Made by a program: the position numbers and the translations under genes
Shown here: positions 46,278-58,900 of the stretch, one piece after another
How positions within the stretch are numbered: position 1 is the first letter of the stretch
Layout: every line of letters begins with the position of its first letter
The notes under the pieces: model-generated
Seen by the model: only the letters and a program-made list of their open reading frames with translations
Database searches by the model: none
What the model was told of the DNA's origin: nothing
Origin: Pomphorhynchus laevis
Taxonomy: Eukaryota; Acanthocephala; Palaeacanthocephala; Echinorhynchida; Pomphorhynchidae
Length of the DNA: 64,000 nucleotides
Assembly (NCBI GenBank): GCA_012934845.2
Contig: WNNJ02001230.1
Span: 62,001-126,000, forward strand
Direction of reading: 5' to 3'

Positions 46278-46673
46278 CTATTCTTTCGATGCGGATGATA
46301 TGTTGCCTTTTCGGGAAAGTAATTTTGCATTGATATTAGGTAATACTCCACCTTGAGCTATGGTTACTCCATTTAACAATTTATTAAGCTCTTCGTCATT
46401 TCTTACAGCGAGTTGTAAGTGCCTGGGGATAATTCTACTCTTCTTATTGTCACGAGCTGCATTACCAGCCAACTCTAGTAATTCAGCAGTAAGATATTCA
46501 AGAACAGCAGCCAAATACACTGGAGCACCTGCTCCAATTCGATCAGAGTAATTTCCACGTTTCAAATGACGAGCCATCCTACCGACTGGAAACTGTAGAC
46601 CAGCCTTAGAGCTCCTACTCTTATGCTTAGATTCCTTACCATGTTTAGATTCCTTTAAATGCAGTGAAGACAT
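46278..46673 (-). CDS. Histone H2A variant, orphan single-exon gene
   Basis: 131 residues. N-terminal tail [20 protein letters not shown], then the H2A core: [79 protein letters not shown] and [10 protein letters not shown]. It packages DNA in the nucleosome as a dimer with H2B; the acidic-patch residues (EYLTAE, DEE) are kept. The C-tail ([12 protein letters not shown]) lacks the SQ motif of H2A.X, and the core is not the H2A.Z type. The N-tail is about 8 residues longer than canonical and His-rich. No H2B, H3 or H4 neighbour and no histone 3' stem-loop within about 80 bp of the stop, so it is probably a replication-independent variant. Confidence 0.92.
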   Translation of the reverse strand: MSSLHLKESKHGKESKHKSRSSKAGLQFPVGRMARHLKRGNYSDRIGAGAPVYLAAVLEYLTAELLELAGNAARDNKKSRIIPRHLQLAVRNDEELNKLLNGVTIAQGGVLPNINAKLLSRKGNISSASKE

Positions 46674-47694
46674 CTATAATAGTTACAGATATTTTTAATT
46701 GCTTTATATCAAATTATAACAGATAGTAAAAACATTGTAAAATGTCGATTAATTTTGAGTATAAAATTCCAAATATAAAATAATTAAAAATTAAGTTAAT
46801 TGGCGAGATTTTTTAATTATCTCTTATTAAATGATCAGCATGACGAACAGCGGGATCTCAGTGTGGATTGTACAGCCGTTCCGTGTGTATAATTTAATGC
46901 ACAAATAATGTGTATGTATGTCACAAAGATTTTGAATAAAAATGACTTGGGATGTAATGGAGCCTTAAAGCCACAAAGTTTGACTGTACATAGTAAAAAT
47001 TTTAAACGATTAGTACTCCAAGCCTTTATTTGTTTTTATGATTCAATAAAAGAACATGGCATGATAATGGATAATTGTGTGCAAATGTGAAGGCATATGA
47101 TTCTTTCTGATTTTTCATATATGAGTGATGCTGAATGATATATATATTGGAAATGTCCACAATGAATTTTGCAAATTTTATTATTTCTAAACCTGCTAAC
47201 AACACAGTGACACTTTTCTTATATTATAGATCAATTTAGAGTTAGTAATAAAGATTAACAAACATCAACATGCGTTTTGCTTTTTTTGATAATCAAAACC
47301 AACTTTAATAGTAAATTTTTGACAATGTAATTGGCCTGTTTGGGGTCAATTGCATTGCTAAAAATTTATAATTTAAAAGTTGATTTGTTTTTGATTCTCG
47401 ATGGAAAATTCGAAATAATTAAATTTACTCTAAATATAATCCTACACGAAATGATCAAATTATAATTATAAAATACAAAAATCAGAGATTATTAATACCA
47501 TTTAAGTATAAAAAAACTTTTAAGAATAATTCGTTTAATTTGTAAACTGATCTGTTTCTAATATAAATAGCATAAGGCAATAAAATCTTATAAGCAACAT
47601 GAAATTAATACTGCTTTTAAATATGAAATATAAACGTCGTCTAAATTTCTTAGTAATACCAAGAAATAAAAATATAAATACTTTCGTGGTAATT
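46674..47694. other. Intergenic DNA upstream of H2A
   Basis: AT-rich. Short frames such as 46,908-47,090 show no family features. The H2A promoter should lie in its first few hundred bases. Confidence 0.4.
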
Positions 47695-47740
47695 TAAGCG
47701 TGCGCCGGCACGCATTTGCCACGTAAAAATAAATCCCCTT
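47695..47740 (+). repeat. Solo 3' tail of LINE family A
   Basis: GCGTGC-GCCG-GCACGC hairpin, then ATTTGCCACGTAAAAATAAA. Same terminal structure as the longer family A copies; an extremely truncated insertion. Confidence 0.78.
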
Positions 47741-48119
47741 TTCTCTAAGAGTCCAAAATAATTAACTCAATCCACTCAGCCCCGAAAATATTTTAGTCAT
47801 GTCCACAAAAGTAAATTTCTTATATCGCTCATATCCATACTAAAGCTAGGCCATGAAATTATCGACTCTAGCGCCAAGAGAAAAGTGACTATTGTCATAA
47901 TTCAGCGGACAGCATTGATCATATAAACGCCACGTTTTCATACACAACTATTATAGTCCCACTATCTTCAGTATATGATGAGCTAACCATATTATCAATG
48001 GATCCCCTATGGATCCATAGGGGATCCCCTGTGATGATCTAACCATATTACGCGAGACAGAGTCCAAAAATAAGATAAAAAGCAAATAGTCGATCAACGG
48101 TGCGTTAAATATCTTACCT

Positions 48120-51100
48120 TAATAGGATAGTTTAGCAGAGGTGCTGAACAGCATCATTGTTCACTTATCTATTTACAGCATCGTGATTTAAACGTGATCA
48201 AGCTGGGGGCAGCAACGACTTCCTCGGACAACGAATTCCACATGCAACCTACATACACAACTAGTGATTATATCAGTGGGCTAATCCACCTGCACCATTT
48301 GACATGTACCATAGACAAAGCATTTCCAAAGCTATAAACTTATCACGTACCAACAACATTCCAATATTCCGACAACAATATGTTTCTCCTCAATGTCGCC
48401 TCGATGATGATGTATCTGCTTTCAGGTCTATCCTAGCAAGCATTCTTCCTGATGATAATCCATCCCTCTTCAATAATATCGCTCCTGTATCTTTGATCCG
48501 TTTAAACAAATCCACTAAATCCAATCATCTCAGTCCTCCACTCTTAAAACTCGTTTTCCGACATAGTTCACATGCATCCTTGGTACTCTCTCAACGTTTT
48601 AAACTTCTTACCACTTCGTCTACTTGTCGTATCTTTCCTAACCGCTCCCTTTCTGATATTGCCGAGCTCAATTTAGCTCGCATTGAGAAACATCGACGTG
48701 AAACAAACAGTGAGTCATCCTTATCTATACGTCAAATCAACGAAAATTTCCACGTTGTACACACAAGGCAAAAAAATCGATGTCGTTTCATCTCTCCCCC
48801 CGGTCTTCTTCACTAGTCGATCTCGCTCCTAAACATACTTTTCGTCTTAGTCTATTCAACACTCGCTCCATTCGTCATAAAGCTGATATGCTCCTTGATA
48901 TCTTCAATCAATTATCTATCGATATTCTCTGCATTACCGAATCCTGGCATTGTGACTCTGACGATCTTGCTATTCGTCGTCTATTTCGCTCTGGTTGTTC
49001 TATAGTTGCATCTGCTCGTCCAGTTGCCTCTCATACATCTACTGCTTCTAACCATGACGGTATTGTTGCCAATGCTCGTCACACAATGTCTCTACGTAAA
49101 ATTAACGTTAACATCCGTTACACCTCGTTCGTATCACTCATATGCAGATTATCAACTCCTTTTCCTCTAGAACTTGTAATTGTATACCGTCCAGTTCCAC
49201 TTGCCCCTCACGTATCTTCTTTAACGACCTTGCAGATCTTATGTCTCACTGTTCATTGTCTCATACTCCTTCTTTAGCTCTCGTGGACTTTAACATTCGT
49301 CTTGATCGCCCGGCTGAATCTGACTCTATCACTTTAACTGATCTTTTTTCTGATTTTAACTATAAATTACTAAAAACAAGCCCAACTCATACTCTCGGCG
49401 GTGCTCTCGACATCATTGCTATCTCTAACTGCTTCAATGACTATACCTCCTGGTCAATTACTGATCCTGGTTTGTCCGATCTTTTCCTTGTCACTCTTAC
49501 TCTTACTCGTCCCCATCCTGCTTCTCCGCCTCCACCATTATCCACACCAAGTCGACCCTGAAAACTTTTCGATATCCCTATTATCTGCACAGCCCTACTC
49601 ATTTCTTCACTCTTTTCACTTCCTCTTAACTATCTCTCTCCCGATGATCTCTGCATTCTGTTTGATTCTGAACTTATGTCTATCATCAATAACCTTATGC
49701 CTAGTCGACCCCGACATTCTCAGCGCTTGCGCCATGCTCCCTGGTTCGATTCTGACGGTAGTCTTTCTAAGCGTCGATTCCATCACTCTTTTCGTGTGTA
49801 TAATCGATTTCTTAAACGTTCTCCCAACTCACTCCCTCGAAATATCCGTGATTCCTACTTTTCTCTACGCTGTTCACATCTTATTCTTATACGTACTAAA
49901 CGTACTATCTTTTGGCGAAATCAACTCGAGTCATCTTCCAACTTTAAATCTCATTGGAAAATCTTAAACTCAATTCTTTCACGATCATCTACACCTTGTA
50001 ATATAAATCCTGATGAATTTTCTTCTTATCTTCAAACTAAGCTATCTAATTTACTTCCCTATTACCAATAGCATCCTTGTACCCTCGTTTCGCTTAAAAT
50101 AATTCCCTCCCAGAGCTATTCCACTTTATTCCCGTATCATATGAAGAAGTTTCTTCGGTTCTGCTGTCATTACCCAATAAAACCTCTACCTCTGACCCAA
50201 TACCCACTCACTTGCTTAAAAATATCTGCTCCTCTCTATCTCACCCTTCCTAACCACATTGTTCAACTCGTCCATCCGTAGCCGTACATTTTCTTCAGTC
50301 TAATAATGCGCCACTGTTCGTCCTCTCATCAAAAAGCAATCTCTCGACTTCTCATTACCATATTCGTACCGTCCTATCTCACTTTTCCAAACCATCTCTA
50401 AACTCCTTGAGCGTCTCGTTCTCAAGCAAGTTAATACATATCTCTTTTCCTCAAACTTATTTCCTCCCTTCCAAGCCGCTTCTTGCTCTAATTACTCTAC
50501 TGAAATTGCCTGTCTTAAAGTTTATAACGACTTACTCATATCGCGCGATCATAAATTATGTAGTGTCACAGTTTCTCTTGATCTATCGTCTGCTTTTGAC
50601 ATCGTCGATCACTCGATTCTTCTCCATCGCCTTCGTCATGATTATGGCTTCTCTTTACCCGCTGTATCATAGTTTTATTCATATCTATCAAACCGTACAT
50701 AACGCATCTATTCTAATTCTTCTCTCTCTCCAATCTTTCATTAATCCTGTCCGGTGTTCTACAAGACTCCGTATTAGGCCCTATACTTTTCTATCATCTT
50801 CTCGGTGATTTGTCTTCTATTTCTTATACATTTAACTTTCATGCTCTGCAATATGCTGATGACATTCTCATCTATGCTCATACACCTGTTTATCGTATTA
50901 ACGATTTTAGTGTTTCTGCTTCCAACTGTCTTGCCTCAATTTTCAAGCATCGTTATTGTCATCGTCTTTCTCTGAATCGTAATAAATCAAAAATAATTTG
51001 GATCCTTCCTCGACGCTTCGGCTTAGAATCTCCTTCCGTATCATTAAATTCTACAATTCATCATATCGCTGACCATCTCATTTTCTTAGGCTTCGTAGAT

Positions 51101-51690
51101 TGATTGATTTACCTTCTTGTAGACTCTCATATCTTATCTCCTTTTTTCTAGACTCGATTATTGTCTTAGTCTATTTTCCAATTCACCTAAATCTACTCTT
51201 CTTCCTTTACAACGCATCAATAACGCTGCCGTCCGAGTTCTCCTCCGTCTTCGTCGTTTTGATCATGCATCCCACCATCTTGTTTTTCTTGATTGGCCTA
51301 CCATTTATAATCGTGTTCAAATTCGTCTTCTTATCATTGCTTTTCGCCTTATAACTTCTCATACCCCTTCATTTCTCAACCTTTCTTTTCTCGACAATTC
51401 TCGTACTGTGTACTGTGCTCTGCGTTCCCGTAATTCTCTTCTTTTACATGTCCCAAATTACTCTACCTCTTTTGGCTTCCGCTCCTTCGTTGTGGCTGCT
51501 CCTCTCTCGTGGAATCATCTGCCTATACAATCCGCCAATCATCATCAATGCCGTGCTTCAAACGCCAAATCCAATTTTATTTCAACAATTAACTAATTAC
51601 CTGTGACCTTTGATGTTCTTTTCTTTGTTTGTTAGTGGTCATGTAAGCGTGCATTTGGCACGCGTTTGCCACCTTAAATAATTTATTATT
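48120..51690 (+). mobile_element. Long CR1/L2-like LINE copy, family A
   Basis: Nearly the whole element, plus strand. ORF1 end at 48,304-48,816 (LARIEKHRRETN). APE endonuclease start at 48,780-49,277 (FNTRSIRHKADMLLDI, LCITESWH), endonuclease end at 49,142-49,561 with VDFNIRLD. A linker, then RT with LDLSSAFDIVDHSILLHRLR (about 50,578-50,638) and LQYADDILIYAHTP (catalytic YADD, about 50,848). C-terminus to 51,596. The 3' UTR ends in the family hairpin (51,647-51,663), TTTGCCACCTTAAATAA and an A/T tail. About ten frame changes or stops, so it is dead. The 5' boundary is uncertain. Confidence 0.88.
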
Positions 51691-51939
51691 ATATTATAAT
51701 TAATCTCCTTCATTTGAAGATAATCTCATTCGCTTGAAGAGACCTATTGCCTTCTCAATCATGCCTAAATGTTCGGCCTCGCTTCGGGCTCCAAGATCTA
51801 GCCGTTCCTTACCGGTAAAACCGTTTACGGAAGCATGACATTTAAACTCTTCGATTTTTCAATAATAAATTTTCTTTCTTCAAAAAAATATTACAATAAA
51901 TGATTTCACTAGGTACCGCGGTTGACAACACACGATATT

Positions 51940-52985
51940 GGATTAAAAAAAGATTTATTTTAACGTGGCAAATGCGTGCCAGCGCACGCTTACATGACCA
52001 CAACAAAACAAAACTGTGAATCAGGTGTCGAGAAGGTGTAAACGGAGGAGGTGTTTGAATCTGATAAATGAGGGGGCGCGGCGGACGTCGAGAGGAAGTT
52101 GATTCCAGGCGAGTGAGGCGGCGACGATGAAGGATCGGAGACAGTAGTTGTTGGAGTAATTAGGAACGTGGAGTAAGAGGGTATGACAGAAACGAAGCGA
52201 TAGCGAGGTGGGGCGAGTATCGTCTAAGAAAGGAAGGTTGATGAACGATAGGGAGCAGACAGCGATGAGACGAAAAGTTACGAGAAGGCGGAGTTTGATG
52301 TGGATGTGGATGGTGGGCCTGGAGAGTTGGGCAAAATATGTGGATGTGTGGTCGAAGCGACGGAGACGAAAGAGCACTCGAACGGCGGTGTTGATTATTC
52401 GTTGTAGTGGTAGGATGATGGATTTTGGAGAATTGGCGAAAAGGCTAAGGCAGTAATCGATTTTAGGGAAAAGAAGCGATGAAAGAAGAGACATACAAGA
52501 ACGGAAATCGATAAGGGGCGTATACGGCGGATGTTACGGAGAATTAAGTTAGATGAGCGGACCTTGTCACGGACGAATGGTTTAAGGGAAAGCTGATCAT
52601 CGAAATGGAAGCCTAAGAAAGTGAGATTGTGGACTATGGGGATGATCGATGAGGCAAAATATACAGTGGGAGGAGATATGTTTGGTTTACGGGGGAGGAT
52701 CCACATTATTTTGGACTTTTCGGGGTTTAGAACGAGATGGAGATTGGAGAGACGTTTGTAGATAGAAGAAAGACAGTTGGAGGCAGAAATGCTGATATCG
52801 TGTATGTGATGTGCGGGTGCATGAGCATAGATTAGAATGTCATCGGCGTATTGCATGACGTTAAAGGAGTAAGGTTTGATAAACGGAGAGAGATCGCCAA
52901 GCAGAAGAGAGAAAAGCAGGGGACCTAGGACTGAACCTTGTGGGACCCCGCAAAAAATAGGGATGGGATTTGTGTCTGTCATTGT
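51940..52985 (-). mobile_element. 5'-truncated LINE family A copy
   Basis: Minus strand. RT from CGVPQGSVLGPLLFSLLLGD through MQYADDILIYAHAP to LGFHFDDQLSLKPFVRDKVR (52,395-52,982), then a single frame change in the overlap with 52,021-52,494 (LFPKIDYCLSLFANSPKS to the C-terminus). The 3' end has the hairpin GCGTGC-GCTG-GCACGC and an A-rich tail near 51,940. It is GC-richer and better preserved than the 48-kb copy, so a younger insertion or a different subfamily. Confidence 0.9.
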
Positions 52986-53214
52986 ACAGCGATCCAGTTC
53001 AGCATATTAAACTTGCTTCTCCAATTAATCGTAGTGACAACCGGTGATGGTTGTTACCTTGTCAGTAAAATGTATATAATCAGCATCAGCTAAGATGTGT
53101 TTATACGTAGAGATGACCGTAATCTAATTAACTAGTTCCTATCCACGATTTCGTTGCCAAACCCATATTTATATGATGTTAACCTCAGTTTGGAGTTCAT
53201 AAGGAGCAATTTGT

Positions 53215-53448
53215 TTAAAACAAGATTAATTTTTACTTTGCAAATGCGTGCCTGCTAACGCTTACATGACCACGACAACAACAAAAATCTAAACCATGTG
53301 TTGCGAAGGTGGAAATGAAGGAGGTATTTGAATGTAATAAACGAGGTAGCGCCGCGGACGTCAAGTGAAAGCTGATTCCAGGCGAGTGGGACGGCGACGA
53401 GGAAGGGTTGGAGATCGTAGTAGTTAGAGTAATTGGGAACGCAGATTA
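53215..53448 (-). mobile_element. Short 3' fragment of LINE family A
   Basis: Minus-strand 3' end: the C-terminal coding residues, the region of the tail hairpin (GCGTTA-GCAG-GCACGC, no longer fully paired) and the tail near 53,225. Its 5' side is cut by the 20-bp minisatellite. Confidence 0.75.
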
Positions 53449-53735
53449 TTCCTGTCAGTTCCAGGAATAATCTGGAACTGACAGGAATAATCTGGAACTG
53501 ACAGGAATAATCTGGAACTGACAGGAATAATCTGGAACGGACAGGAATAAACTGGAACTGACAGAAATAATATGGAACTGACAGTAATAATCTGGAACGG
53601 ACAGGAATAATCTGGAACTGTCAGGAATAATCTGGAACTGGCAGAAATAATCTGGAACTGACAGGAATAATCTGGAACTGGCAGGAATTATCTGGAACGG
53701 ACAGGAATAATCTGGAACTGACAGGAATAATTTTA
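53449..53735. repeat. 20-bp minisatellite, about 14 copies
   Basis: Tandem array of GGAACTGACAGGAATAATCT with a few variants (GGACAGG, GGCAGG). It abuts the truncated LINE fragment, so it probably grew from LINE or flank sequence. Confidence 0.93.
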
Positions 53736-53749
53736 TGTAATTTATATCA

Positions 53750-54316
53750 AACTTCTTTCTTTTAATTTATGTCCGCGAAGACCTGTTGTGTTACTTAAAT
53801 TGAATGTACATCGACAGGTATTCTCGGATGTGGTAAGAGTACTCAACATGAACATCAAATCAGCCAGCTTGAGTTAAATTTAAACTGGACATACTTGAAG
53901 TTATTTCACATACTTTCAACATAAGGCAGCGACCGTGTTGATACAACAAAATCAGTGGCCCTACGTAATATTATCTCAAAGTGTTGCATATTCTTGTGAA
54001 ATTGTGGGTGAGTGACAGGAGACGCATATAAAATCAGTGGCAATAGAAGAGAATTATATAAAATATGAAAACTATGGCAATCAAGTTGACCACAAGAACG
54101 ACTTAGTACTTCGAGTAGAATGAATTGATACATAAATTCTAGTGCTAAGATCATGATAAACCATAACTCCAAGATCGAATATTCTATAAACTTGCATATG
54201 GTATAGCTGCCTGTGAACCATTTGTTACCGATGTGTAAGTAATTTAATCTTGCACCGTTCAATAACAACCCTCTGGAATGACATAATGGTACCATCACAT
54301 CATCACCCTGAATCAA
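53750..54316 (-). mobile_element. Decayed CR1/Jockey-like LINE C-terminal part
   Basis: Minus-strand open stretch 53,906-54,316 with LPLILYASPVTHPQFHKNMQ and EIILRRATDFVVSTRSLPYV, the post-RT region related to that at 62,743-63,786 (ENVLRRATKLVNSVKALPYN). Old and truncated. Confidence 0.65.
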
Positions 54317-55850
54317 CTGTATATCAAGAATGCGAGTTAATGCCTGTCATATCTTTCTATCTATCAGACTGTTCTTTTCGCGTCTGTTCAAACTCATCAT
54401 CTTCTCCTTCAATCCCTATTTCCTGTGGCGTCCATCAAGGTTCAGTCCTAGCTCGCTTGCTTATCTCTTCTACTTGGCGATCTCTCTCCGTTTATCAAAG
54501 TTTACTCCTTTAACGTATGCAATACGCCGATGGCATCCACATGTATGCTCATGCATCCGCCTATCGCATTCATGATATCGCAATTTATGCCGCCAACTGT
54601 CACTCTTCTATCTAGTAACGTATCTCCTATTTTCGTCTTGTTCTAAACCAAGAAAAGTCCAAAATAATGTAAATCCTCCCTGTTCCCATATCATTCTTAT
54701 TCATACAAGACGTACTCTCTTTTGGCGAAATCAACTTATGTCCTCTTCGAACTTTAAAAATGGCGAAATCAACTTATGTCCTCTTCGAACTTTAAATATC
54801 ACTGGAAAATATTAAACTCAATTCTTTCAAGATCACTTATCCCCATGTAACATCAATTCTGATGAATTTTCTTCTTCTCTACAATCTAAGATATCTAATT
54901 TACTTTGTATTCTACCCATATGCCCCTTGTATCCTCTCTTCTCTTTGGATACTTCTCTCCCAGAGCTATTCCATCTTCTTCCCGTTTCGTCTGATGAAGT
55001 TCCTTCGCTTCTTCTGTCATTACCAAATAAAACCTCTCCTTCTGACCCAACTAACAATTACTTGCTTAAAAATATCTGCCCATCTATTTCACCCTTTCTA
55101 ACCACATTGTTCAACTCGTCCATCCGTAGCCGTACATTTCCTTCCATCAGGAAATGCGCCACTGTTCGTCCTCTCATCAAAAAGCAATCTCTCGACTTCT
55201 CATTACCATATTCGTACCGTCCTATCTCACTTTTCCAAACCATCTCTAAACTCCTTGAGCGTCTCGTTCTCAAGCAAGTTAATACATATCTCTTTTCCTC
55301 AAACTTATTTCCTCCCTTCCAAGCCGCTTCTCGCTCTAATTACTCTACTGAAATTGCCTGTCTTAAAGTTTATAACGACTTACTCATATCGCGCGATCAT
55401 AAATTATGTAGTGTCACAGTTTCTCTTGATCTATCGTCTGCTTTTGACATCGTCGATCACTCGATTCTTCTCCATCGCCTTCGTCATGATTATGGCTTCT
55501 CTTTACCCGCTGTATCATAGTTTTATTCATATCTACCAAACCGTACATAACGCATCTATTCTAATTCTTCTCTCTCCCATCTTTCATTAATCCCGTCCGG
55601 TGTTCTACAAGACTCCGTATTAGGCCCTATGCTTTTCTATCATCTTCTCGGTGATTTGTCTTCTATTTCTTATACATTTAACTTTCATGCTCTGCAATAT
55701 GCTGATGACATTCTCATCTATGCTCATACACCTGTTTATCGTATTAACGATCTTAGTGTTTCTGCTTCCAACTGTCTTGCCTCTATTTTCAATCATCTTT
55801 CTTTTCTTCGTCTTACTCTGAATTCTAATAAATCCAAAATAATGTGGATC
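54317..55850 (+). mobile_element. LINE family A copy, left part, interrupted by an LTR element
   Basis: Starts with a decayed RT piece (GVHQGSVLARLL, about 54,420-54,470; YADD changed), then a 37-bp tandem duplication at 54,715-54,795, then a better copy from linker to RT (54,927-55,850) with LDLSSAFDIVDHSILLHRLR and LQYADDILIYAHTP. It breaks off at 55850 in GGATC, where the LTR element begins, and resumes at 63842. It shares with the 48-kb copy the same TAG in place of the Trp after LPAVS (55,518-55,520 and 50,670-50,672). Confidence 0.85.
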
Positions 55851-55924
55851 TGTACTGATATTTATATGTTATGTTTTCAGATGTTCGCATAAAGCCTTTT
55901 GTTGTTGTTCTTCGCCTCGGTTCA
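55851..55924 (+). repeat. 5' LTR of the mag-type element, 74 bp
   Basis: Starts TGTACTGATATTTATATG and ends CGCCTCGGTTCA. Preceded by the 5-bp target duplication GGATC. It matches the two pieces of the 3' LTR except for two small length differences. Confidence 0.9.
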
Positions 55925-55938
55925 ATTTATGCGAACAT
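55881..55938 (+). promoter_or_regulatory. 13-bp LTR/primer-site inverted repeat, possible self-priming hairpin
   Basis: ATGTTCGCATAAA inside the LTR (55881-55893) is the exact reverse complement of TTTATGCGAACAT (55926-55938), which begins two bases after the LTR end where the primer-binding site should be. If the transcript starts near 55,880, its 5' end could fold onto this site, as in the self-primed Tf1 element of fission yeast. Pairing is seen directly; the mechanism is inferred. Confidence 0.65.
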
Positions 55939-58900
55939 TGTGAATGGACAAGCTACTCAAACCAGCGATCCTAGATGCTTTAACCGATGGGATTGATTCG
56001 GCAAAAGTTTGGCGTCATTGGCTACAAAGATTCAATGCGTTTGTACGAGTTCTTGAAGATGTCACAAACCAACAAAAGCTTGACCTTCTGATCAACCACA
56101 TTTCTCCAATCCTTTATGATATCATCGAAGGAGTCGATGATTATGATATCGCGATCGATACGTTAAGTAGAAGTTTTATAAAGGACAGGGGAGATGTATA
56201 TGCAAGACATCAGCTGCATAATTTGAAGCAAGCCGAAAACCAGACAATTGACCAGTTCATTCAAACGACATAATCCGTTGCCCGTCAAATCAAGTTCAAA
56301 GATGTAACTTCACGAGAACATCGAGATTCTTTGTTGTTGGATACTTTTGTGGCTGGAATTATTTCCACATCGATCAGAGAACGTCTACTTGAAACCGTCG
56401 ATCTTAACAAAGAGAGTGCTTATCGGATCGCTCGATCAATCGAGTTGGCACAGGCTGAAGCATCGGAATTCCGGTTATCTTCACGGGATATCACTTAATC
56501 TGAAAATATGGAATCTATGATTAACTATGCTAATCCACCGCAGTTGACAAATTTACCCAGAGATGATTCGGAAACACAACAAGAATGTTCCGCAATCAAA
56601 AGTCAAGAGCGATGCTACTTTTGCGGTCGAAACCGCCACGTGCGGAGTATCTGTCCTGCTCGCAACGCTACCTGTCATACGTGCAGCAAGAAAGGACATT
56701 TTTCTAACATGTGCCGTTCAAGAAATTCTGGCACGTCTGCGTCTTTATATTCAATAAGCACAACAAACGCGTCATCATCAAACTTAATCCAGCCCACTAT
56801 AAGTTTGAATAATATCTCAGTAAGCGGGATGATCGATTCTGGAAGTTCATTTAATATTGTCAGAAGTGATGTCGCTACAAAGTGCAAGCTTGTGAGAAAA
56901 TCCACAAATTTAAAAGTTTCTCTCGCTGCATCTGAATTTTCCTGTGAGTTAAGACATTGTACATTCGCCGATGTTGTTTTAAACAATCGTTTCTATCGAA
57001 ATGTAAAATTCTTCATTCTCCCCACCCTAGTAACAGATGTGATCCTCGGTGTACCCTTTCTTCGTCAACACTCGACGGTGACCATAGAATTCAACGGAGT
57101 AGAACGTCCTTTGGTCGTTGTTGCAGGTGTTGGGGAAATGAAAGTTGAAGCCCCGTCTCTATTTCAATTCCTAGACAAAGCGGTAAAACCTGTTGCAATT
57201 CCATCTCGTCGAAGAACTCCAGAAGATAACTGTTTTATCGCAGCCGAGGTAAAACGTCTATTTGATTCCAGTATCATCGAGAATAGCACGTCTCCGTGGC
57301 GTGGACAAGTTGTCCTGGTTAAAAATCCTGGTCGCGAAGTGCGAATGGTAATAGATTACAGTTTGACGGTGAATCGATTCACTCATCTTGACGGCTTCCC
57401 TCTTCCCAGGATTGACGAATTCATTGATAAGCTATCTCCATTCAAAAGTTTCAGTCGATTAGACCTAAAGAATGCTTATCATCAGGTTCCCATTCAGGAG
57501 AATGAGAGGCATTACACTGCATTTGAAGCTAATAGTCGTTTGTACCAATTTAAACGCCTACCGTTCGGATTGACAAATGCAGTGGCGGCTTTCCAACGTA
57601 TCATCGCTAAGTTAATCGAGGAAGAGGATCTTGAATCTACGTACGCTTATTTGGATGATGTTATTATCGGCGGTGAAACAAAGGAACTTCACCAAAGGAA
57701 TCTTGATCGCTTCTTAGAAGTTGCTAAGAAATATAATATCACTTTAAATACGTCAAAATGTATTTTCGGAGTCTCTAAGGTATGTTTTCTTGGCTACCAG
57801 ATAGATAACGGTTGCATTTCACCTGACCCTGATCGTATCAAACCCTTATTGGAAATGCCTGAGCCAAAATCATTAGTCGAACTTAAACGTATTATAGGAA
57901 TGTTCGTACACTATTCTCGATGGATAAAGAATTTTTCAAATGTCGTTCGACCTTTAGCACAAACTGTATCTTTTCCGCTGTCTCTTCATGCAAAAGAATC
58001 ATTTGCAAATCTGAAACACAGCCTTGCATCAACTACATTGTCTAAAGTAGATTTCTCAGTCCCGTTCGTGGTCGAGACAGACGCGTCTGCCTTTGCGATC
58101 GGTGCTACTTTGTCTCAAAATTTTAAACTAGTCGCATTCTTCTCACGTACTCTGGATAAGAACGCAATGAAATATGCAGCTGTTGAGAAAGAGGCACTAG
58201 CCATAGTAGAATCTATAAGATACTGGCGTCACTATTTATCCTGTAGACATTTCACCGTTCTGACTGATCAACAATCCGTGGCATTTTTGTTCTCAAATAA
58301 ACATTAAGGTAAGATCAAAAATGACAAAATCAATCGTTGGAGAATAGAATTGTCCGAATATCAGTTCGACGTGTTATATCGATGCGGCAAAGAAAATCAG
58401 GTAGCTGACGCTATGTCTCGAATTGCTTTAGGATCAGTCACGAGTGATTTAAAAGAACTCGAAAGGATGCATGATCATTTGTGTCACCCTGGGGTAACAA
58501 GGATGTGGCACTATGTACGTCATCGAAATTTTCCGTATTCTATTGAAGATGTTAGAAAAGTCATTAAAGGTTGTCCTAGCTGCAACGAATTGAAACCTCA
58601 CTTTTATAAACCCCCTCGAAGTACCTTGATTAAAGCCAGTAAACCATGGGAGCGTTTGTCCTTAGATTTTAAAGGCCGGCTGCCCAGCTCGAGTAAGAAA
58701 ATATATATTTTATCTATAGTAGATGAATATAGCCGATTTCCCTTTGGGTTTCCCTGTGCTGACACCAGTTCTCGATCGGTAATTCAGTGTCTTGAGTCGT
58801 TGTTCGCATCATTTGGCACGCCTGAGAATATCCATACTGATCGGGGTACTTCTTTCACGTCAGTAGAGTTCCGTAAATATTTATTGACATTGGGAATCAC

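Noticed and set aside
48000-48045. Repeated GGATCCCCTATGGATCC blocks as a regulatory site
   Set aside because: Local short duplication with no counterpart elsewhere and no known factor.
52208-52456. Plus-strand Arg-rich 82-codon frame
   Set aside because: Shadow of the minus-strand LINE family A coding sequence.
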